Shown: positions 47,700 to 59,240, counted from the stretch's first letter. The stretch is 64,000 nt of DNA from Pseudomonas citronellolis (GCF_900112375.1 NZ_FOLS01000009.1:144850-208849), one strand, 5' to 3'. The notes: generated by a model from the sequence alone, not told the origin. Translations and numbers: made by a program.

Positions 47700-50600
47700 T
47701 CAGGCAGCGACGCTCGCGCCGTGCTGGCTGCTCTGCGCCAGGTCCAGCAGTTCGCGGTTGGCCACCGCGTACATGGCGTAGTCGGTGCTGGTGGAGGCAC
47801 GCAGTTCCACCAGCATGGCGCGCCAGCGCTCGGCCATTTCGCGGTGCTGGTCGATCCACAGCGCCACGCGCTCGCCCATGTCCTGCGGGCCGTCCTGCAT
47901 CTGCAACACCGAGACGGTGATCGCCCGCTGCTGCCAGTCGAGGTCGTCGCGGAAGGCTTCGCGGGCCAGCGCCTGCCAGTTGTTCTCCACCGGCAGGTTG
48001 CTGATCTGCTGCAGGTACCAGGTCAGCTCCAGCTCGCTGCCGATGGCGAAGTAGGCGCGCGCCACGTCGGCCGGGTCGCGGCCGGTGACGTCCGCCGCCT
48101 CGATGATCGGCAGCAGGGTATAGAGGTGGCTGGTGCCGGCGACCATGCGCGCCAGCAGTTCCGGCACGCCGGCGTCGACGTAGGCCTGGTAGCGCGCCTG
48201 CCACAGCTCGCGGGTCGGGCCTTCGAGCAGTTCGTTGAGCTTCAGGCCCAGGGCGGCGATGCGCGGGCCGAAGTGGGCCACGTCGCGGGCGGCGTCCTGC
48301 TCGTTGCGGCGGCTGCGCAGGAACCAGCGGGTGGCGCGACGGCCCAGGCGCATCAGTTCGTCCATCAGGGTCAGCTGGACTTCCGCCGGCACCTGGTAGT
48401 CGAGCTGCTCGATCTGGCGGAACCAGTGCGGCAGGTGGAACACGTCGCGGACGATCACGTAGGCGCCGGCGACGTTGGCCGGGGTCATGCCGGTGGACTC
48501 CTTCAGGCGCTGCACGAAGGTGATGCCCATGTGGTTGACCAGGTCGTTGGCGATCTGCGTGCTGACGATCTCGCGCTTCAGCCGGTGCCGGCGCATGGCC
48601 GTGCCGAACTTGGCCACCAGAGTCTGCGGGAAGGCCGTTTCCATGTCGCGGGTGAGGTAGTCGTCGTCCGGCACCAGCGACTTGAGCAGCGATTCCTTGA
48701 GGTCGATCTTGCTGTAGGAGATCAGCACCGACAGCTCGGCGCGGGTCAGCCCCTGGCCCGCGGCGATGCGTTCGGCCAGGGCCTCGTCGTTGGGCAGGAA
48801 CTCCAGGGCGCGGTCGAGCTTGCCGCGCGCCTCCAGGTCGCTCATCAGCCGCTTGTACTCGGCGATGCGCTCGCGGGCGCGGCGTTCGGCCAGGCTCAGC
48901 GCCTGGGTCTGCTTGTAGTTGTTGCCCAGCACCAGGTCGCCGACCTGCTCGGTCATCTCGGCGAGCAGCACGTTGCGCTGCTTGCCGGTCATGTCGCCGG
49001 CGGCCACCACCTCGTTGAGCAGGATCTTGATGTTGACCTCGTGGTCGGAACAGTCCACGCCACCGGCGTTGTCGATGAAGTCGGTGTTGCAGGCGCCGCC
49101 GTTGAGGCCGAACTCGACGCGGCCGAGCTGGGTCACGCCCAGGTTGCCGCCCTCGCCCACCACCTTCACGCGCAGCTCGCGGCCGTCCACGCGCAGGGCG
49201 TCGTTGGCCTTGTCGCCGACGTCGGCGTGGCTTTCCTTGCTGGACTTGACGTAGGTGCCGATGCCGCCGTTCCACAACAGGTCCACCGGCGCCTTGAGCA
49301 GGGCGTTGATCAGCTCGGTGGGGGTCAGGCGCTCGGCCTGGATGTCGAAGCGCGCGCGCACCTCGGGGCTCAGGGTGATGCTCTTGGCGCTACGCGGGAA
49401 CACGCCGCCGCCGGCGGAGATCAGCGAGGCGTCGTAGTCCGACCAGGCCGAGCGCGGCAGGTTGAACAGGCGCTGGCGCTCGGCGAAGCTCACCGCCGGG
49501 TCCGGGTTGGGGTCGAGGAAGATGTGCAGGTGGTTGAAGGCGGCCACCAGTTGCAGCTTGTCGGACATCAGCAGGCCGTTGCCGAACACGTCGCCGGCCA
49601 TGTCGCCGATGCCGATGACGGTGACGCTGTCCTTCTGCACGTCGATGCCGCGCTCGCGGAAGTGCCGCTGCACCGAGACCCAGGCGCCGCGGGCGGTGAT
49701 GCCCATGCCCTTGTGGTCGTAGCCGGCCGAGCCGCCGGAGGCGAAGGCGTCGCCCAGCCAGAAGCCGTACTCGGCGGCGATGCCGTTGGCGATGTCGGAG
49801 AAGGTCGCGGTGCCCTTGTCGGCGGCCACCACCAGGTAGGGGTCGTCCTCGTCGTGGCGCACCACGTTGGCCGGCGGCACCACCTCGCCCTCCTTGAGGT
49901 TGTCGGTGATGTCCAGCAGGCCGGAGATGAAGATGCGGTAGCAGGCGACGGCCTCGGCCTGGATCTCGTCACGGCTGCCGCCCACCGGCAGGCGCCGCGG
50001 GATGAAGCCGCCCTTGGCGCCGACCGGGACGATCACCGCGTTCTTCACCTGCTGGGCCTTGACCAGGCCGAGCACTTCGGTGCGGTAGTCCTCCTCGCGG
50101 TCGGACCAGCGCAGGCCGCCGCGGGCGACCTTGCCACCGCGCAGGTGCACGCCTTCCACCCGCGGGCAGTAGACGAAGATTTCGTACTTGGGCACCGGCT
50201 TGGGCAGTTCGGGGATCGCCTTGGGGTTGAACTTGAAGCTGAAGTAGCTCTTGTTCTGGCCGGCGGCGTCGGGCTGGTAGAAGTTGGTGCGCAGGGTGGC
50301 CTTGATCAGGTCCAGGTAGCGCCGCAGGATGCGGTCCTCGTTGAGCACCTGGACGTCGTCCAGGGCGCTGAGGATGGCCTGTTCGAGCTTCTGCTGCTTG
50401 TCTTCCAGGTCCTCGGCGGTGAGCTTGCGGGCCAGGTAGAAGCGCGTCTTGAACAGCCGCACCAGTTCGCGGGCGATGTCCACGTGGGCGTTCAGCGCGC
50501 TGGCGATGTAGCCCAGGTCGAAGCCCAGGCGGATCTGCTTGAGGTAGCGGGCGTAGGCGCGCAGCAGGGCGACGTCGCGCCACGGCAGGCTGGCGGTCAG

Positions 50601-52565
50601 CACCAGGCGGTTGAAGGCGTCGTTCTCGGCGTCGCCGTTGACGATGTGGATGAAGGCGTCCTGGAGGATTTCATTGAGCTGCTGGATGTCCACGTCCAGG
50701 CCTTCGGCGTAGGTGAAGGCGAAGTCGTGGATCCAGTACTCGCGGCCGTTGGCGTGGCGCAGGCGGTAGGGGAACTCGCCGAGCACGCGCAGGCCGAGGT
50801 TCTCCAGGATCGGCAGCACGTCGGACAGCGCCAGCGGCGCGTCGGCGTGGTACAGCTTGCAGTGCAGCTGCTGCTCGCTCTGCGCCAGCGGCTGGTAGAA
50901 GCTCATCACCAGCGGGCGGGCATCGGACAGGCTGAGCAGGTGCTGCAGGTCGACCACCGCGAAGTGCGGGGCGAAGCGCTCGCGGTAGCCGGCCGGGAAG
51001 CCCTTGGGGAAGTCCTCGAGGATGTTGGTGCCCTGCCCTTCGCCGAAGTTCTCCACCACCAGCGCGGCGTAGTCGTCCTGCCAGGAACGGCAGGCCTGGA
51101 TGGCCTCTTCCTCGAGCAGCTTGGTGTCGATGTCGATGCGCGTCTTCGGGTCCACCCGCAGGATGAACTGCACCCGCGCCAGGGTGGATTCGGAGAAGAA
51201 GGTCCAGAACTCGCAGTCGCTGGCCTTCAGGCGCTCGCGCAGGACCTGCTCGATCTTGATCCGCGTCTCGGTGGAATAGATGTCGCGCGGCACGTAGGCC
51301 AGGCAGTAGGCGAAGCGGCCGTACGGGTCCTTGCGCAGGAACAGGCGGATCTTGTTGCGCTCCTGGATCTGCACGATGGCCATGGCGGTGCTGTACAGCT
51401 CGTCCACCGGCGTCTGGAACAGGTCGTCGCGCGGCAGCACTTCCAGCACCTGGGCCAGCTCCTTGCCCAGGTGGCCGTTGGCGTCGAAGCCGGAGCGGCG
51501 CTCGACCTCGGCGACCTTGCCGCGGATCGACGGGATGTGGCTGACGCTCTCGTTGTACACCGAGGAGGTGAACAGGCCCATGAAGCGGAATTCGCGCAGT
51601 ACCTTGCCCTTGGCGTCGATCTCGCGGATGGACACGTAGTCCGGGTAGGCCGGGCGGTGCACGCGGCTGGGGTGCGAGGCCTTGGCGAAGGACAGCAGCA
51701 GCGGCTCGCGCAGGTAGGCCACCGCGTAGTCCTCGATGTGCAGGTCTTCCTTGCTCAGGCCGGTGCGCAGCAGCTTGGTCACGCCGAGGAAGGACTTCTC
51801 GTCGTAGTTCACCCGGCCGCCGTCGCCCTCGTCGACCACGGTGAATTCCTCGTAGCCGAGGAAGGTGAAGTGGTTGTCCAGCAGCCATTCGAGGAAGGCG
51901 CGGACCTCGGCGGTCTCCTCGGCGCGGGCCTTGGCCTTCGACTTGCCGAGCCAGGCCAGCAGTTCCTCGGCCTTGCCGCGCATGGCCGGGAAGTCGGCCA
52001 CCGCCAGGCGCACCTCGCCCAGCACTTCCAGCAGGGTCTTCTCCAGGGTGCGCAGCTCGCCGACGTGGGAGGCGCGGTCGATCTCCAGGTACATCAGCGA
52101 CTCATGGCGCACGTCCTTGCCCTGGCTGTTCTTCGGCAGCACTTCCAGCAGCTCGCCCTTGGCGTTGCGGCGCACGCTGACCACGGTGGTCTGCAGGGTG
52201 TGGATGCTGTAGCCGCGGCGGTTCAGCTCCATGCGCACCGAGTCGACCAGGAACGGCTGGTCCGGGTGCAGCACCTGCACGGCGGTGTGCGTGGACTGCC
52301 AGCCGTGCTTCTCGTAGTCGGGGTTGTACACGCGCACTTCCGGCTCGGCCGGGTCGAAGCGCTCCAGCAGGCGCCAGGAGGACAGGGTGCAGCCGACCAG
52401 GTCGGACAGGCGGCGCTGGGTCAATTCGTCGAGGGAGATGAGGCTGAAGAACTGTTCGGCGAACAGGGCTACTTGTGGCAGCACCTTTTCGCCGACGTGC
52501 TGCGCCAGGGCCGATTGCAGTTGCTGCTGGAAATCGGCTTTGCTGGCCGCGGTGAAGAACGCCAT
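47700..52565 (-). CDS. gdhB: NAD-specific glutamate dehydrogenase, large (180 kDa) type
   Basis: A 1621-residue catabolic enzyme that deaminates glutamate to 2-oxoglutarate and ammonia with NAD+. It is the large bacterial class known from P. aeruginosa GdhB (about 1620 residues). The N-terminal third holds ACT-like regulatory domains; the catalytic core at about 790-1250 contains YEIFVYCPRVEGVHLRGGKVARGGLRWSDREEDYRTEVLGLVKAQQVKNAVIVPVGAKGGF, in which the substrate and catalytic lysines lie, followed by the NAD-binding region ITVIGIGDMAGDVFGNGLL. The ATG at 52565 gives the usual MAFFTAASKADFQQQL start; a 28-codon upstream extension is not supported. It is monocistronic with its own terminator. 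In PAO1 gdhB is induced by arginine through ArgR. Confidence 0.96.
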   Translation of the reverse strand: MAFFTAASKADFQQQLQSALAQHVGEKVLPQVALFAEQFFSLISLDELTQRRLSDLVGCTLSSWRLLERFDPAEPEVRVYNPDYEKHGWQSTHTAVQVLHPDQPFLVDSVRMELNRRGYSIHTLQTTVVSVRRNAKGELLEVLPKNSQGKDVRHESLMYLEIDRASHVGELRTLEKTLLEVLGEVRLAVADFPAMRGKAEELLAWLGKSKAKARAEETAEVRAFLEWLLDNHFTFLGYEEFTVVDEGDGGRVNYDEKSFLGVTKLLRTGLSKEDLHIEDYAVAYLREPLLLSFAKASHPSRVHRPAYPDYVSIREIDAKGKVLREFRFMGLFTSSVYNESVSHIPSIRGKVAEVERRSGFDANGHLGKELAQVLEVLPRDDLFQTPVDELYSTAMAIVQIQERNKIRLFLRKDPYGRFAYCLAYVPRDIYSTETRIKIEQVLRERLKASDCEFWTFFSESTLARVQFILRVDPKTRIDIDTKLLEEEAIQACRSWQDDYAALVVENFGEGQGTNILEDFPKGFPAGYRERFAPHFAVVDLQHLLSLSDARPLVMSFYQPLAQSEQQLHCKLYHADAPLALSDVLPILENLGLRVLGEFPYRLRHANGREYWIHDFAFTYAEGLDVDIQQLNEILQDAFIHIVNGDAENDAFNRLVLTASLPWRDVALLRAYARYLKQIRLGFDLGYIASALNAHVDIARELVRLFKTRFYLARKLTAEDLEDKQQKLEQAILSALDDVQVLNEDRILRRYLDLIKATLRTNFYQPDAAGQNKSYFSFKFNPKAIPELPKPVPKYEIFVYCPRVEGVHLRGGKVARGGLRWSDREEDYRTEVLGLVKAQQVKNAVIVPVGAKGGFIPRRLPVGGSRDEIQAEAVACYRIFISGLLDITDNLKEGEVVPPANVVRHDEDDPYLVVAADKGTATFSDIANGIAAEYGFWLGDAFASGGSAGYDHKGMGITARGAWVSVQRHFRERGIDVQKDSVTVIGIGDMAGDVFGNGLLMSDKLQLVAAFNHLHIFLDPNPDPAVSFAERQRLFNLPRSAWSDYDASLISAGGGVFPRSAKSITLSPEVRARFDIQAERLTPTELINALLKAPVDLLWNGGIGTYVKSSKESHADVGDKANDALRVDGRELRVKVVGEGGNLGVTQLGRVEFGLNGGACNTDFIDNAGGVDCSDHEVNIKILLNEVVAAGDMTGKQRNVLLAEMTEQVGDLVLGNNYKQTQALSLAERRARERIAEYKRLMSDLEARGKLDRALEFLPNDEALAERIAAGQGLTRAELSVLISYSKIDLKESLLKSLVPDDDYLTRDMETAFPQTLVAKFGTAMRRHRLKREIVSTQIANDLVNHMGITFVQRLKESTGMTPANVAGAYVIVRDVFHLPHWFRQIEQLDYQVPAEVQLTLMDELMRLGRRATRWFLRSRRNEQDAARDVAHFGPRIAALGLKLNELLEGPTRELWQARYQAYVDAGVPELLARMVAGTSHLYTLLPIIEAADVTGRDPADVARAYFAIGSELELTWYLQQISNLPVENNWQALAREAFRDDLDWQQRAITVSVLQMQDGPQDMGERVALWIDQHREMAERWRAMLVELRASTSTDYAMYAVANRELLDLAQSSQHGASVAA

Positions 52566-52854
52566 GGTCAATGCTCCGCTTGGCTTGTCATTGGGTGAAG
52601 CAAGGGCTTTCTCGAGCTGCGAATCGCCCCGGGAGTGGCGCCGAGCCACCGTCTTCCGATGAAGTTCAGCAGATGCTGGGCATTAATCCAGGCAGGGGAA
52701 GCATCCAGGTAGGCGGCCGGACCGCCCGGTCACGATTCACTTGCGGAGCTTAACGAGACGGCGCGGCAATGGGATTACCAAGCCGCGACATATTCGTTCA
52801 TGCAGGGGTAACGGGGCGTGCCGGCCGCTGGCCGGCACGCCCGTCGCGGCGGGC
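52566..52854. other. gdhB upstream region with a GC-rich palindrome
   Basis: This 289-bp stretch must carry the gdhB promoter. Near its left end GCGTGCCGGCC-GCT-GGCCGGCACGC (52817-52841) is a perfect hairpin just after the stop of the DUF1989 gene. Without a T-run it is only a possible terminator. No other signal is clear. Confidence 0.4.
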
Positions 52855-53706
52855 TCAGCGCTCCCAGTCGGGCTTCTGCAGGCGCAGGCCGTGGAGGCCG
52901 TCGTAGGCCGCGCGCTGCGGCGGCTGCCAGCCTTCGAGCAGGGCCGGCTCGACGCGGTAGATCTCCACGCCCAGCGGGCGGCAGACGCTCAACGGGTCCT
53001 GCGCCTCGGGGCCCCACATGGGCAGCGACAGGTCGCCGCCCGGGCAGGTGGACAGCGCGCAGAGCACGTCGATCTCGGCGAAGAACTCCAGGTAGTCGCC
53101 CTGCTTCGCCGGGCAGGCCTTCATGAAGTACATGTCGTCGTGGTTCAGGCCGGTGCACTGGAAGATGTTCAGCACGTCGTGCACGTCGAACTCGGTGAGG
53201 CCGTGGGGCAGCACCGCGCGGGTCAGGTTCGAGTGGCAATGGTGGTGGAAGTCCTCGCCGGTGAGCATCTTGTTGACGTAGGGGTCGCAGCGCGTGCCCA
53301 GCAGGTCGTGCACGCGCCCGCCGTGCTCGTCGATGCCGTAGGCGGCCAGGCTGTCGTCGGTGATGGTCAGCAGCGGGCGGAGGAACGGCAGGTTCGACCA
53401 CAGGCGGTCGTAGGTGCTGACGTGGGCGCCCTGCAGCTGGCGGGTGCGTGCGGCCCACATGCGCTCGCGCGGGTCGTTGGCGTTCCACACGTTGAAGTCG
53501 CCGACCTGCGGGCCCACCGGGGTGGTGACGCGGAACAGGTGCCCGGCCGGCACCTTCCAGGCGCGGCCGGTGCGGATCGGCACCTCGAACTGCTCGATCA
53601 GGCTGCGCGCGCCCTTGTCCTCGCGCAGGCGGTCGTAGAACGCCTTGTCCACCTGCAGGGCGGAACCCTTGTTGGCCTGGTAGGCGGCGGGATAGTCCTT
53701 GTACAT
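52855..53706 (-). CDS. DUF1989 (urea carboxylase-associated family) protein
   Basis: A 283-residue cytoplasmic protein of the DUF1989 family, whose members accompany urea carboxylase/allophanate hydrolase or amino-acid transport genes. The conserved core includes HLFRVTTPVGPQVGDFNVWNANDPRERMW, CHSNLTRAVLPHGL, DVHDVLNIFQCTG and EFFAEIDVLCALSTCPGGDLS; the Cys/His residues are likely metal ligands. Enzymatic activity of the family is not settled. The ATG at 53706 has GGAG 9 bp upstream. It is the last gene of an operon with a substrate-binding protein, a fused ABC protein and a GntR regulator, with an 18-bp gap, so a role in metabolising the imported compound is likely. Confidence 0.85.
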   Translation of the reverse strand: MYKDYPAAYQANKGSALQVDKAFYDRLREDKGARSLIEQFEVPIRTGRAWKVPAGHLFRVTTPVGPQVGDFNVWNANDPRERMWAARTRQLQGAHVSTYDRLWSNLPFLRPLLTITDDSLAAYGIDEHGGRVHDLLGTRCDPYVNKMLTGEDFHHHCHSNLTRAVLPHGLTEFDVHDVLNIFQCTGLNHDDMYFMKACPAKQGDYLEFFAEIDVLCALSTCPGGDLSLPMWGPEAQDPLSVCRPLGVEIYRVEPALLEGWQPPQRAAYDGLHGLRLQKPDWER

Positions 53707-53723
53707 GTTCGGTGTCTCCTGGT

Positions 53724-54389
53724 TCAGAGGGAGTGGGGCGTGCTGAGCAGGTCCAGCAGCGCGTTTTCGGAATCCTCGAGGTAGCTGGCCATGGCCTCCG
53801 CCGCCTCGTGCTTGCGGCCGGCGCCGAGCAGGTCGTGGATGTGCCGGTCGCGGTCGATCCAGGGGCGCTGGAAGTTCTCCTCGTTGGGCGCGAGGGAGAA
53901 CACCAGGCGCATCTGCGCCGCGACGTTGGCGAAGAACTCGTCGAACAGCGGGCTGCGCATCAGCCCGACGATGTGCTGGTGGAAGTGCAGGCTGTGGGTG
54001 CCGAAGGCCTGCCAGTCCTCGCGATCCTGGGCCAGCTCGGCGGCCTCTATGGCCTCCAGCATGCGGTCGGACTGGTACTCGCGCAGCGGCTTGCTGGCGA
54101 GGATCGCCTGCAGCTCCAGGGTGCGCCGCACCAGGAAGATGTCGCGCACCTCGGCCAGGCCCAGGCGGCGCACCATCACGCCCTTGTTGCGCACGTAGGT
54201 GGCCAGGCCCTCGCGGCCGAGCTGGTGCAGGGCCTCGCGGATGGTGTTGCGCGAGGCGTTGTAGCCCTTCACCAGCTCGCTCTCGACCAGCGCCATGCCC
54301 GGCAGCAGGCGCCCGCCGATGATGTCCTCGCGCAGTTCGTTGGCGACCTGGGCCGACAGCGACAGGCCGCCGGCATCTTTGTTTTTCAT
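53724..54389 (-). CDS. GntR-family (FadR/FCD subfamily) regulator
   Basis: A 221-residue regulator. The winged helix-turn-helix occupies about 10-75 (VANELREDIIGGRLLPGMALVESELVKGYNASRNTIREALHQLGREGL), and the FCD domain about 85-215 contains the metal-binding His/Asp pattern (HSLHFHQHIVGL, DRDRHIHDLL). The ATG at 54389 has GGAGG 8 bp upstream and the gene starts 12 bp after the ABC gene. It probably controls its own operon, and a palindrome of the FadR-subfamily type (TTGT-nnn-ACAA) lies just upstream of the substrate-binding-protein gene. Confidence 0.9.
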   Translation of the reverse strand: MKNKDAGGLSLSAQVANELREDIIGGRLLPGMALVESELVKGYNASRNTIREALHQLGREGLATYVRNKGVMVRRLGLAEVRDIFLVRRTLELQAILASKPLREYQSDRMLEAIEAAELAQDREDWQAFGTHSLHFHQHIVGLMRSPLFDEFFANVAAQMRLVFSLAPNEENFQRPWIDRDRHIHDLLGAGRKHEAAEAMASYLEDSENALLDLLSTPHSL

Positions 54390-54401
54390 CTGCGGCCCTC
54401 C

Positions 54402-55910
<1,509 letters not shown>

Positions 55911-55944
55911 GTTCTTGCTCCGTATTGCTCGGCCGGTCGTCGGT

Positions 55945-56787
55945 TCAGTTTCCCAGCGCCTGGGCGACGTCCGCCGCGCTCGGTTCGGCGAGGTTGTAGC
56001 GCGCCAGCAGGGCCTGGTATTCGCCGTCCTGCTTCATGGCCTCGAAGCCCTGGCGCAGGCCGTCGAGCAGTTCGCCGTTGTCCTTGCGCACGGCCAGGCC
56101 GATGACCACCGGGTAGATCAGCTCGCGGGAGGCGATCTGCAGGCGGCCCTGCAGCTTCTCGGCGGTGATCTTGGCCACCGCGGCGTTCTCGAACTGCACG
56201 TCCACCGCCTTGGCCAGCAGCGCCTGGGCGGCCTCGGGCGAGGTGGGGAACTCGCGCGACTGGATCGCCGGCTTGCCCTGTGCCTCGCAGTAGTCGCGCG
56301 AGACCTCCAGCAGCTTGGGAATCCACGAGCCGCCCTTGATCGAGGCCACGCGCTTGCCGCACAGGTCCTCGGCGCGCTGCGGGCGGAAGTCGTCGTCGCT
56401 GCGCACCATCAGCGAGGCGCCGCTCTTCAGGTACGGCAGGAAGTCCACCTGGCGGGCGCGCTCGGGGGTGACGTAGAGCGCCGAGGCGACCACGTCGAAG
56501 CGCCGCGCGTTGACGCCCATCACCAGGTTGGCGAAGCGGGTGTCGCGGAACTCCGGCTGCAGCTGCAACTGCTTGCCCAGCGCCCTCATGAACTCCGGGT
56601 CGAAGCCGGCGGGCTGGCTCTGCTCGAGGTAGGCGTAGGGTGGGTAGGTGAGGTCCGAGCCGATGCTCAAGCGGCCCTCCTCCAGGGTGCCGGTTACCGC
56701 CGCCATGGCCGGTGCGGCCAGCGCCAGTACGCCGGGCAACGCCAGTGCCGCCAGCCAGCCCGCCTTGCCTGCAAATCGCTGTTTCAT
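55945..56787 (-). CDS. ABC transporter substrate-binding protein (SBP_bac_3)
   Basis: A 280-residue periplasmic protein with signal peptide [29 protein letters not shown]. The family-3 fold is seen in [35 protein letters not shown], the central [38 protein letters not shown] and the C-terminal [40 protein letters not shown]. Ligands of this group are polar amino acids or opine-like compounds; the exact one is unknown. The ATG at 56787 has GAGG 9 bp upstream; an open extension upstream crosses the probable operator. First gene of the transport operon. Confidence 0.92.
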   Translation of the reverse strand: MKQRFAGKAGWLAALALPGVLALAAPAMAAVTGTLEEGRLSIGSDLTYPPYAYLEQSQPAGFDPEFMRALGKQLQLQPEFRDTRFANLVMGVNARRFDVVASALYVTPERARQVDFLPYLKSGASLMVRSDDDFRPQRAEDLCGKRVASIKGGSWIPKLLEVSRDYCEAQGKPAIQSREFPTSPEAAQALLAKAVDVQFENAAVAKITAEKLQGRLQIASRELIYPVVIGLAVRKDNGELLDGLRQGFEAMKQDGEYQALLARYNLAEPSAADVAQALGN

Positions 56788-56807
56788 GGTGAAGCCCTCG
56801 CATGGTG

Positions 56808-56820
56808 ATTGTTCAACAAT
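56808..56820. promoter_or_regulatory. Probable GntR (FadR-type) operator of the transport operon
   Basis: ATTGTT-C-AACAAT, a perfect 13-bp palindrome, contains TTGT-TCA-ACAA and so fits the FadR-subfamily pattern TNGTNNNACNA. It sits 21 bp upstream of the binding-protein ATG. On the minus strand TTGGCA with a 17-bp spacer to TAACGG is a possible weak promoter just upstream. The rest of the gap to 57198 shows no gene. Confidence 0.6.
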
Positions 56821-57198
56821 ATTTCCGTTACGAGTTATCAAACTTAATGCCAATTAATAAGAAGGCCGACTGAAAATGGCGTTGGGAAGGAAAAAATCCG
56901 CTCTTTCGGGGGAAGTGCCGGCCCCCACATGCCCCACTACGGGGCGGGCGTTACCAAATGGAGCAGCGTGCTAGCGAAAGGCTACCCAGCGCCCCGGCGG
57001 TAACAGCGACAAACCAGGCAACGAGCAGGCTGCACGGCCTAAGGTGGCCGGTAACACGCCGGGAAACGCTCCGTTATCCGTGCCGCCTGCGGGCTGAGCC
57101 AGGCGTGGATGGCCTCTGCGCGGTAGCGGGCATGCAAGGGTAGCGGGGGCGCCCAGGCAACCGAGCTTCCCCCGCAACAGGCGCCCTGGGCGCGGGAC

Positions 57199-57996
57199 TC
57201 AGAGCTGGCCGTAGAGCAGGTCGCTGACCAGCATGCAGCCCGGCGCATGGGTGATGAACAGCTCCGGCTCGGCCTCGGCCAGCACCGCCTGCGGGGTGAC
57301 GCCGCAGGCCCAGAACACCGGCAGTTCGTCGGCGGCCAGGGCCACCGGCTCGCCGTAGTCCGGCGCTTGCAGGTCGGCGATGCCGATCAGCGCCGGGTCG
57401 CCGATGTGCACCGGGGCGCCATGGGTCAGCGGGAAACGCCCGGTGATCAGGCTGGCGCGCACCGCGTCGGCGGCCTTCAGCGGGCGCATCGACACCACCA
57501 TGTGGCCGGCCAGGCGCCCGGAGGGGGTGTTGGCGAGATGGGTGCGGTACATGGCCACGTTGCGCCCCTGCTCGACGTGCCGCAGGGCGATGCCTTCGTC
57601 CTGCAGCGCCTGCTCGAAGGAGAACGAGCAGCCGATGGCGAAGGCGACGAAGTCGGCCTCCCACAGCTCGCCGATGTCGCTCGTTTCGCGGTGGGGCTGG
57701 CCGCGGCGATACACGCGGTACAGCGGCACGTCGCTGCGCACGTCGATGTCGACGCCGAGCTTGTGGAAGCGCGGCGAGCCGGGCTCGGTGACGTCCAGCA
57801 GCGGGCAGGCGCGCGGGTTGAGCACGCAGAAGCGCAGGAACTCGTCGGCCCAGGAACGCTGCAGGATCACGATATTGGCCTGCAGGTGGCGCTGGCCGAG
57901 GCCGCTGGTGTGCCCGGCGTAGTCGCCGCGGCGGATCAGCCGGCGCAGTTCGAGCGGGCTCAGGGAGGCGAGATCGTGGGGCTGGGCCGGGGTCAT
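57199..57996 (-). CDS. DUF1445 putative hydro-lyase / D-glutamate cyclase-like protein
   Basis: A 265-residue protein of the DUF1445 family, annotated in bacteria as putative hydro-lyase. The same domain is the cyclase part of mammalian D-glutamate cyclase (DGLUCY), which makes 5-oxo-D-proline. Conserved segments are [77 protein letters not shown] and [12 protein letters not shown]...[14 protein letters not shown]. The ATG at 57996 has AGGAG 7 bp upstream; an ATG 24 bp earlier lacks one. It reads in the same direction as the LysR gene, near pxpABC, whose substrate 5-oxoproline matches the cyclase product. Confidence 0.88.
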   Translation of the reverse strand: MTPAQPHDLASLSPLELRRLIRRGDYAGHTSGLGQRHLQANIVILQRSWADEFLRFCVLNPRACPLLDVTEPGSPRFHKLGVDIDVRSDVPLYRVYRRGQPHRETSDIGELWEADFVAFAIGCSFSFEQALQDEGIALRHVEQGRNVAMYRTHLANTPSGRLAGHMVVSMRPLKAADAVRASLITGRFPLTHGAPVHIGDPALIGIADLQAPDYGEPVALAADELPVFWACGVTPQAVLAEAEPELFITHAPGCMLVSDLLYGQL

Positions 57997-58095
57997 CGGC
58001 GGTCTCCTGATGGTGGACAAGGCCCCTGTTCTAGTCGGCCAGCGCCGAGGCCGTCCAACAAATAGTTTCCGTCCCCGGGCATCGGAAAAATTGAT

Positions 58096-59025
58096 TCAGC
58101 GGCCCGCCGGCAGCAGCACGATGCGCGACTCGCCGGCGCCGGCCGCATAGTCGGCGAGCACCGTCCGGCTCATTTCCACCACCTGCTCCACCAGCTCCAG
58201 GCCGCTGCCGCCGCGCCAGGAGGCCACCAATGGCAGCTCCGGCGGCGACGGCTCCACGTCCAGCACCCGCAGTTCGCCGCGCTCCAGCTCCTGGACCACC
58301 AGCGCCGGCGGCAGCGCGCCTATGCCGAAGCCATCGCGCACCAGGCGCGTCATCGCCGCCACCGAGTTCACGCAGTTCAGGCGCGGCAGGCTGACGTCGC
58401 GGGCCTGGAGCATGGTGAGCAGGTCCAGGTGCGGCCGCGAATGCTTGGAGAAGGTCAGCACGCGTTCGCGGAACAGGTCCTCCAGCCCCGTGTAGTCGCG
58501 GTCGTAGGGCGAGCCCCGGGGCACCACCCAGCGCAGCGGATAGCTGCCCAGCTCCAGGTTGAGCACCGATTCGTGGCGGATGGCGTCGGTCTGGAAGATC
58601 AGGTCCAGGTAGCCCTTGCGCAACTGCTCGGCGAGGTTGATCGCGGTGTCCGCCATCAGCTCGATCTCGAGGTCCGGGAAGCGCTCCATGCCACGCGCCA
58701 CCAGGGGGCTGAGCCAGGTGTGGATGACCGTGTCCATGGCGCCGATGCGGATACGCCCCTGGCCGACGCGGCCGGCGTCTATGGCCTGGCGCAGCGACTG
58801 CGCGGTGTCGAGCATGCGCTCGGCGTACTCCAGCACCTGGTGGCCCTCGGGGGTCAGGGTCACGCCGCGGGAATCGCGAACGAACAGCTTCACGCCCAGA
58901 TCGCCTTCGAGCACGGCGATACGGCTGGAAATGGCCGCCTGGGTGCTGAAGAGCTTCTCGGCGGTGAGGCGGAAGCTCTTCAGGCGGGCGACCCAGACGA
59001 AGGTCTCGAGGAATTTCAGGTTCAT
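58096..59025 (-). CDS. LysR-family transcriptional regulator
   Basis: A 309-residue LTTR. The N-terminal winged helix-turn-helix (about 1-62) reads MNLKFLETFVWVARLKSFRLTAEKLFSTQAAISSRIAVLEGDLGVKLFVRD; the effector-binding domain follows (about 90-300; GRIRIGAMDTVIHTWLSPLV). It is divergent from the MFS-pxpABC operon across 215 bp, the standard arrangement for a LysR activator and its target, and co-directional with the DUF1445 gene. An upstream in-frame start would add ten residues with no gain. The co-inducer is probably 5-oxoproline or a related acid (inference). Confidence 0.92.
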   Translation of the reverse strand: MNLKFLETFVWVARLKSFRLTAEKLFSTQAAISSRIAVLEGDLGVKLFVRDSRGVTLTPEGHQVLEYAERMLDTAQSLRQAIDAGRVGQGRIRIGAMDTVIHTWLSPLVARGMERFPDLEIELMADTAINLAEQLRKGYLDLIFQTDAIRHESVLNLELGSYPLRWVVPRGSPYDRDYTGLEDLFRERVLTFSKHSRPHLDLLTMLQARDVSLPRLNCVNSVAAMTRLVRDGFGIGALPPALVVQELERGELRVLDVEPSPPELPLVASWRGGSGLELVEQVVEMSRTVLADYAAGAGESRIVLLPAGR

Positions 59026-59240
59026 GGCCGGTACCGGACGGGGACGCGCAAGCATAACCCCGCCCCGCCGGCGCCGCGAATGCCGCGCCAGGGGCGGGTA
59101 TCGGAAATTCTTGTCACCGGCGACCGCATAAATTAGTTGGACGCATGCCCCCGCGCCTCGAAGAATCCGGGCCCAGGCGACGGCGAGATGTGGTACCGGC
59201 CGCTAGAACAATTCCAAGAACGCAAGAGCGGAGATCCCCC

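Noticed and set aside
47289..52598. 1769-codon plus-strand open frame opposite gdhB
   Set aside because: Antisense shadow of gdhB with Val/Gln/His/Gly-rich composition, starting in REP sequence.
52817..52841. Rho-independent terminator after the DUF1989 gene
   Set aside because: The hairpin is perfect but no T-run follows on the relevant strand; kept only as a palindrome.
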